Assembly: GCF_003096555.1 (NCBI RefSeq)
Contig: NZ_QEKM01000001.1
Span: 3,038,001-3,102,000 of the forward strand
Direction of reading: 5' to 3'
From: Simplicispira sp. 125
Lineage (GTDB): Bacteria > Pseudomonadota > Gammaproteobacteria > Burkholderiales > Burkholderiaceae_C
Length of the DNA stretch: 64,000 nt
Below are positions 60,301-64,000 of this stretch, in pieces. Position 1 is the first letter of the stretch. Each line of letters begins with the position of its first letter. Below the pieces are notes generated by a model, which was given only the letters and a program-made list of their open reading frames with translations, made no database searches and had not been told where the DNA came from. Made by a program: the position numbers and the translations under genes.

Positions 60301-60747
60301 CTGGACCGCAGCAGCGGCCAGATGCTGGAGCGGCGCACCGGATCGCAAGGCGGCAGCGGGGGCGAGAAGGAGATCATCGCCAGCTACGTGCTCACCGCGT
60401 CGCTGAGCTACGCGCTGTGCCCGGGCGGTGCCAGCCGCCCGGTGTTTGGCACCATCGTGCTGGACGAGGCCTTCTCCAAAAGCTCGCAGGCCGTGGCGGC
60501 GCGCATCATTCAGGCGCTGCGCGAGTTTGGCCTGCACGCGCTGTTCGTCACCCCCAACAAGGAAGTGCGCCTGCTGCGCAACCACACGCGCAGCGCCGTG
60601 GTGGTGCACCGGCGCGGCGCGCAGGCCACGCTGGCGTCGCTGCGCTGGGAGGAGATTGACGCATTCAGAAAAGCACCCCCTGGGTCGCCTGCGGCGCCGG
60701 TTTCAACGGTGGCGGGCGATGCGCTGGACGATGCATCACCGGCATGA
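57391..60747 (+). CDS. jetC: Wadjet type I subunit JetC (SMC-like ATPase)
   Basis: A 1118-aa SMC/MukB-type ATPase. The N-terminal head has Walker A GPTGSGKTTLVDAL after FAGRHQVAIDPGN. Long Gln/Ala/Leu-rich coiled coils (about 270-420 and 640-880) flank a hinge-like globular region (about 440-600, LRILVPHAAMHAALQWVN). The C-terminal head has the ABC signature GSGGEKEIIASYVLTASL and Walker B TIVLDEAFSKSS. It is the loop-extruding motor of the complex. The coiled-coil residues LLQQKELLALDYQALEAKK are encoded by a copy of the dispersed repeat at 59242-59297. It overlaps jetB and jetD by four bases each. Confidence 0.93.
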   Translation: MSADASFILQELHLYNWGAFAGRHQVAIDPGNTAIIGPTGSGKTTLVDALMTLLCASPRYNLASTGGHESDRDLVSYVRGASGQGNDSGDHIARAGRCATGVAARLVREGAAGQESVWLGALLWFDGSSQSAADMQKRWFFAQGEGHSLDLWLEEQHSGGAKALTRLAKDSDGLQMFSSKAPYLAKLHSFFEVGPNAFTLLNRAAGLKQLNSIDEIFRELVLDDHSAFDDAQKVVDGFAELASIHADLELANAQYVSLLPLRDLAAREQQQAQHLAHLQALQQQLPPWFAAQGVQWWGQRVAQLQAQIAARGDALQAAQAQVHHARQREQDLHGLYLQAGGANIDVLRENIEHARKELARIQGQLAQYQTVVRNLGLGEHAGADDLGHHQAQAQAAMEQIDARQAELQASAEHAIAQAHNAHTRLSETQAEYDAVRQRPGSNLPMEFQRFRTELAEHLGLPETDLPFAAELVEVRKAEQAWRGAIERALGSHRLRILVPHAAMHAALQWVNQRHNRLHVRLLEVRDATPAAFLADGFARKLNLKPAAPTAHLNTLRQLLHGLDRHCVPDVETLERTPHAMTVQGLMSSQSGHFDKQDQKRLDQDWMTGFDNRDRLAHLLQQKELLALDYQALEAKKTQILATQRQAQEQRQLWAALQALRRDDLDTAAAEAQLQHKAQQLQALLHPESDTAQAQQRWEAAQADTRTAEEQLRHLQTAQTQDDTLRAAAQKRHGAYQARSVDALGVDEGLAADFAAALARTGHRLPPLDGDNLEAQERDASATVQAKTAEASKKLNTLHTDIVRQMGKAKAEDRGALADHAQEVDALPHYLQRLQVLEEEALPHKRQRFQEYLNNTSQQGVDTLLNGIAAQVADIEERIAQLNDTLQRVDFQPGRYLQLEPRAVVHQSLQELNRAQAQLRTESLRDDGGQSHYRALRAIVEMLQTHASNRRSKAAQALLDARYRLQFAVLVLDRSSGQMLERRTGSQGGSGGEKEIIASYVLTASLSYALCPGGASRPVFGTIVLDEAFSKSSQAVAARIIQALREFGLHALFVTPNKEVRLLRNHTRSAVVVHRRGAQATLASLRWEEIDAFRKAPPGSPAAPVSTVAGDALDDASPA
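59242..59297. repeat. Dispersed repeat copy inside jetC
   Basis: TTGCTACAACAAAAGGAGCT, then GCTCGCGCTTGACTATCAG and GCGCTGGAGGCCAAAAA. This is the fullest copy in the window and lies in frame in the second coiled coil. Confidence 0.65.
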
Positions 60748-61949
60748 AATCACCCCAAACCCTGGCGGCCAAACTGGCCCAGCAATGGCACAGCGCCGAT
60801 TGGCGTGAGCGCCAGCTTTTGGGCGGTAGCGCGGCATGGCCGCTGACACTTTCCATCGGCCAACCCGACTCCGCCGTCTTCATCCGTGACGCCGCCGCAC
60901 TGCGCAGCCATCTGCAGCAGTGGCGCGCGGTGGAGCAGCACGGCCTGGGCAACGTGGGCAACGTGCAATGGCAAGAGCGGCGCTACCGTGGCAGCAGCGA
61001 CGCCATCGCCGTGCCCACGCACTGGCAGCTGGCCAAGCCCTCGCAGTGCGTGGCGGCCATCGGCCATTTCAAGGTGCCGGGGCACGCACAGGTCAAAAGC
61101 GACTATGCCCGGCTCAGCGCCCTCATTGCGGGGGTAGAGCGCCCCGGCTTTCAGCGCCTGCTGGTGCGCCGCCTGGTGCAGTGGCGCGACACGCCCACCG
61201 AAGCCGTTATCGCCGCCGCACGCATGGCGCTGCAACTGGAGCCCGGCTGCGCCCAAGGCAAACCCCTGCGCGCCTTGGCCGTGCAGGGCAACGACAGCAA
61301 GTTCTGCGAGCGCCACGCCAGCCTGCTCACCGCCCTGCTGGACGAGCGCTTTGACGGCGAGGCCAGCCGCCAGGGGCTGGTCGGCTTTTTGGGCGCGCTG
61401 CCCGAGGACGACCACTGGCTGCTCATCGCCCCGCTGGCCCCTGGCCTGCTGCCCTTTGCCCGCCAGCGCGTGCGCGCCAGCGAGCTGCTGACCACACCGC
61501 TGCCCGCCCGCCGCATCTTGCTGGTCGAGAACGAATGCAGCCTGCACCAGTTGCCGCAACCCGTGCCGGACACCATCGCCGTGCTGGGCGCGGGCTTGAA
61601 CCTGGGCTGGCTCGCAGCGCCCTGGCTGCAGGGGCGCAGCGTGGCCTACTGGGGTGACCTGGACACCTGGGGGCTGCACATGCTCGCCATCGCGCGTGGC
61701 CATGTGCCGCAACTGCGGGCGCTGCTGATGGACGCAGCCACCTTCAACGCCCACCAGCCACTGGCCGTGGCCGAGCCGGTGCACGCGCCCGCATCCGCCT
61801 GTGGCGCGTTGGGGCCCGATGACGCAGCGCTGGACAGTCACCTGCGCGCGCAGGACAAAGGGCGGCTGGAGCAGGAGTTTTTGCCCACAGACGCCGTACA
61901 CCTCGCCGTGCGCGCCTGGATGGATGAAGATAGCCACGTCTTCACCTGA
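60744..61949 (+). CDS. jetD: Wadjet type I nuclease JetD (DUF3322/DUF2220, Toprim)
   Basis: A 401-aa protein with an N-terminal DUF3322-like region (about 1-190, KSPQTLAAKLAQQWH...VPTHWQLAKPSQCV) and a C-terminal DUF2220 Toprim domain. Catalytic acids are visible as Glu in LLVENECSLHQ and Asp-x-Asp in YWGDLDTWGLHML, with GLNLGWLAAPWL between. JetD nicks or cuts DNA held by the stalled JetABC motor, destroying small circular plasmids. All key residues seem intact, so the system is probably functional. It is followed by 170 bases without genes and a terminator-like hairpin at 62121. Confidence 0.9.
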   Translation: MKSPQTLAAKLAQQWHSADWRERQLLGGSAAWPLTLSIGQPDSAVFIRDAAALRSHLQQWRAVEQHGLGNVGNVQWQERRYRGSSDAIAVPTHWQLAKPSQCVAAIGHFKVPGHAQVKSDYARLSALIAGVERPGFQRLLVRRLVQWRDTPTEAVIAAARMALQLEPGCAQGKPLRALAVQGNDSKFCERHASLLTALLDERFDGEASRQGLVGFLGALPEDDHWLLIAPLAPGLLPFARQRVRASELLTTPLPARRILLVENECSLHQLPQPVPDTIAVLGAGLNLGWLAAPWLQGRSVAYWGDLDTWGLHMLAIARGHVPQLRALLMDAATFNAHQPLAVAEPVHAPASACGALGPDDAALDSHLRAQDKGRLEQEFLPTDAVHLAVRAWMDEDSHVFT

Positions 61950-62120
61950 ATCCAAAACTGCAAAATAGTGCCTTCACAATGACGTCGGGAAAAAATCGTT
62001 CTTATTTCTGCCCTTCTTGGCTCTGCCAAGGTTGCCTTCGACCATCATCAGCCCATTCAAACGCAAGCCTGAAAAGACCAATGACCAAGAGTTTCTGGCT
62101 GTAGCACACACGCTTTGCCA

Positions 62121-62150
62121 CAAAGGCTCCGTCACGGAGCCTTTGTTGTT
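62121..62150 (+). terminator. Terminator-like hairpin after the Wadjet operon
   Basis: CAAAGGCTCCG, TCA loop region, CGGAGCCTTTG followed by TTGTTTT. The 171 bases between jetD and this hairpin show no gene. Confidence 0.75.
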
Positions 62151-62207
62151 TTCATCTTCTGCCCGCGCTCCCGCGCAACCCTTTTTCTTTCTGAAAGCCA
62201 ACCCATC

Positions 62208-63428
62208 GTGACCTGGCAAGAATTCAAACAACAGTACCTTGTGCGCTTCTGGTCGCCTGTTCCAGCCGTGATTGCGGCCGGCGTGCTCTCGGCCTATTAC
62301 TTTGGCCTGACCGGTACCTTCTGGGCCGTCACGGGCGAGTTCACGCGATGGGGTGGGCATGCACTGCAGTTTGCGGGCGTGGACCTGTCGAACTGGGGGT
62401 ACTTCAAGATCATCGGCCTGCAAGGCACGCCACTGACACGCATCGACGGGGTGATGATCATCGGCATGTTTGTCGGCTGCTTTTCGGCGGCGCTGTGGGC
62501 CAATAACGTCAAGCTGCGCCACCCCACGCACCGCATCCGGGTGTTCCAGGCGCTGGCGGGCGGCATCATTGCGGGCTTTGGCGCGCGCCTGGCCATGGGC
62601 TGCAATCTCGCGGCGTTCTTCACGGGCATTCCGCAGTTTTCGCTGCACGCCTGGTTTTTTGCCATTGCCACAGCCATCGGCTCGCTGGCCGGGGCCAAGG
62701 TCAGTCTGCTGCCCGCCTTTCGCATCCCCGTGAAGCTGCAGAAGGTGTCGGCACCGCAGCCGCTGTCGGCGCACCAGGCGCAAGCCAAAAAACGGTTTCG
62801 CATCGGCATGGCGCTGTTTCTGGGCTTCATGGTCTGGGCTGTGGCCAAGATGTTCGATGCGCCCAAGCTGGGCATTGCGGCCCTGTTTGGCCTGGCCTTT
62901 GGCCTGATCATCGAACGCGCCCAGGTGTGTTTCACCTCGGCGTTTCGTGATCTGTGGATCACCGGGCGCACGCAGATGGCCAAGGCCATCATCGCCGGCA
63001 TGGCCGTGAGCACCATTGGCGTGTACAGCTATGTGCAACTGGGGCTGGACCCGAAGATTTTCTGGGCCGGCCCGAACGCCGTCATCGGCGGGCTGCTGTT
63101 TGGCTTTGGCATCGTGCTGGCCGGTGGCTGCGAAACCGGCTGGATGTACCGCGCGGTCGAAGGCCAGGTGCACTACTGGTGGGTGGGCCTGGGCAATGTC
63201 ATCGGCTCGACGCTGCTGGCGCTGGTGTGGGACGACCTGGCGCCCGCCATTGCCGTCAACTACGACAAAATCAACCTGCTCAAGAGCCTGGGACCGCAAG
63301 GCGGCCTGCTCGCCACTTATGTGATGTTAGGCCTGTCGTTGGCGTTGGTCATCTGGTGGGAAAAGCACTTTTTTGCCCAAAAGGCACGCCAGAACGCCGC
63401 GCCCGCGAAACGGCAAAATGCCCTCTGA
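62208..63428 (+). CDS. yedE: YedE/YeeE-family sulfur or selenium compound transporter
   Basis: A 406-aa membrane protein with about ten helices. The conserved cysteine motifs of the YeeE/YedE (TsuA-like) family are present: GFGARLAMGCNLAAFF, ERAQVCFTSAFRD and LAGGCETGWMYRAVEGQ. These cysteines relay thiosulfate or related chalcogen compounds across the membrane. GTG 62208 (MTWQEFKQQY) is the likely start; upstream codons overlap the terminator hairpin. The next gene, 10 bases away, is a TusA/YedF protein, the usual cytosolic partner. YedE-YedF is also linked to selenium metabolism; no selenium genes are nearby. Confidence 0.9.
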   Translation: MTWQEFKQQYLVRFWSPVPAVIAAGVLSAYYFGLTGTFWAVTGEFTRWGGHALQFAGVDLSNWGYFKIIGLQGTPLTRIDGVMIIGMFVGCFSAALWANNVKLRHPTHRIRVFQALAGGIIAGFGARLAMGCNLAAFFTGIPQFSLHAWFFAIATAIGSLAGAKVSLLPAFRIPVKLQKVSAPQPLSAHQAQAKKRFRIGMALFLGFMVWAVAKMFDAPKLGIAALFGLAFGLIIERAQVCFTSAFRDLWITGRTQMAKAIIAGMAVSTIGVYSYVQLGLDPKIFWAGPNAVIGGLLFGFGIVLAGGCETGWMYRAVEGQVHYWWVGLGNVIGSTLLALVWDDLAPAIAVNYDKINLLKSLGPQGGLLATYVMLGLSLALVIWWEKHFFAQKARQNAAPAKRQNAL

Positions 63429-63438
63429 AAGACCCCCC

Positions 63439-63678
63439 ATGAGCACCAGCCCCTACGTTCCCGACTTTCGCCTCGACATGATCGGCGAGCCCTGTCCCTA
63501 CCCAGCCGTCGCCACGCTCGAAGCCATGCCCCAGCTCGCGCCCGGCCAGATTCTGGAGGTGGTCTCAGACTGCCCGCAGTCGATCAACAACATTCCGATC
63601 GACGCCAAAAACCACGGCTACGAAGTGCTGGAGATCCAGCAGGATGGGCCCACCATCCGTTATCTGATTCGCCGCTAA
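63439..63678 (+). CDS. yedF: TusA/YedF-family sulfurtransferase
   Basis: A 79-aa SirA/TusA fold protein. The sulfur-carrier Cys is in LDMIGEPCPYPAVATLEAM (family C-P-x-P); a second Cys lies in VVSDCPQSINNIP. It starts at ATG 63439, 10 bases after yedE. It probably accepts persulfide from, or supports, the YedE transporter, and might feed MnmA-type tRNA thiolation. Confidence 0.9.
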   Translation: MSTSPYVPDFRLDMIGEPCPYPAVATLEAMPQLAPGQILEVVSDCPQSINNIPIDAKNHGYEVLEIQQDGPTIRYLIRR

Positions 63679-63843
63679 AACACATTCCCGCCACGAAATT
63701 CCCGGGCAGAGCACAGTGATCATCGCCGATGGGGCGCAGCCATAACCTGCTCCCCATCAACCGTACCCGCCTGAACTGGGTGGCGTCCGGCAAGAACAGG
63801 GGCGCCAGTCGCTACCGATGCCTGGCATCGTTTGGCACGCCCA

Positions 63844-64000
63844 TCAGCCCAAGGCCAGTTCTTCCAGACAGGGTTGCTGCGCCTGCCGCAGCAAATGTGC
63901 CAGCGGATGGAGGGCAGCCGCCAGGCCGTTGCGCCGGGCGTCCAGCGCCAGCGCGGTAAACCCGGCAGTGATGTCCCAGCGCTGTGCCGCCTGGCCAAAC
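63844..64000 (-). CDS. C-terminal fragment of an unrecognised protein (runs off window)
   Basis: Minus-strand frame open from the window edge to a stop at 63844. It reads FGQAAQRWDITAGFTALALD, then ARRNGLAAALHPLAHLLRQA and a short tail ending EELALG. The leucine/alanine helix pattern and codon use look coding, but about 50 residues are not enough to name a family. The 165 bases between it and yedF contain no gene that I can support. Confidence 0.45.
   Translation of the reverse strand, partial: FGQAAQRWDITAGFTALALDARRNGLAAALHPLAHLLRQAQQPCLEELALG

Overview
This window looks like the origin region of a Burkholderiales chromosome, most likely from the Comamonadaceae (Acidovorax-like). The evidence is high GC, the order mnmE-yidC-yidD-rnpA-rpmH-oriC-dnaA-dnaN-gyrB, GyrB of about 870 aa, IPTL-CTERM type surface proteins, and many copies of a short palindromic intergenic repeat with AGCGCTTG/CAAGCGCT arms that I associate with this family. 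No tRNA, rRNA, CRISPR array or intact insertion sequence was seen.

Layout. 1-7.5 kb is a flavin electron-transfer locus: partial apbE, a PepSY/flavodoxin/FNR membrane reductase, a DUF2271 periplasmic protein carrying an FMN-acceptor-like motif, a PepSY protein and a ferric-reductase-like protein. It is divergent from a PepSY-response regulator-histidine kinase operon. 7.6-13.7 kb is mixed housekeeping: hydrolase, GNAT, LysE exporter, nudJ-like, mnmA, ssb, MFS exporter. 13.7-21.1 kb is an accessory block between the MFS gene and uvrA. It holds two large secreted proteins with IPTL-like sorting tails, each preceded by a related small ORF; one big gene is broken at a G9 tract. 21.3-31.2 kb carries uvrA, a thioesterase, an EamA transporter, dsdA and an FAD oxidase, pyrF, and metX-metW behind a SAM-II riboswitch plus terminator. 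31.4-32.7 kb has two paralogous glycine-rich RRM genes whose Shine-Dalgarno sequences lie in matching leader hairpins. 32.7-43.1 kb holds SDR-lptC-kdsC-kdsD, a YbaL-type antiporter, a GGDEF/EAL protein, apt and two small uncharacterised genes. 43.1-52.9 kb is the oriC core.

53.1-62 kb, directly after gyrB, is a defence block: an AbiEi/AbiEii-type toxin-antitoxin pair and a complete type I Wadjet operon jetABCD (SMC-like anti-plasmid system with a Toprim nuclease). The window ends with a YedE/YeeE transporter plus its TusA/YedF partner and the tail of an unrecognised gene.

Most notable: the twin RRM leader hairpins (possible autoregulated or temperature-sensing RNA switch), the G9 frameshift in a surface protein (possible phase variation), the oriC-proximal Wadjet/AbiE block, the SAM-II/attenuator arrangement ending at the metX start codon, and the flavinylation locus. 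All calls come from reading the sequence and translations; no database search was run.
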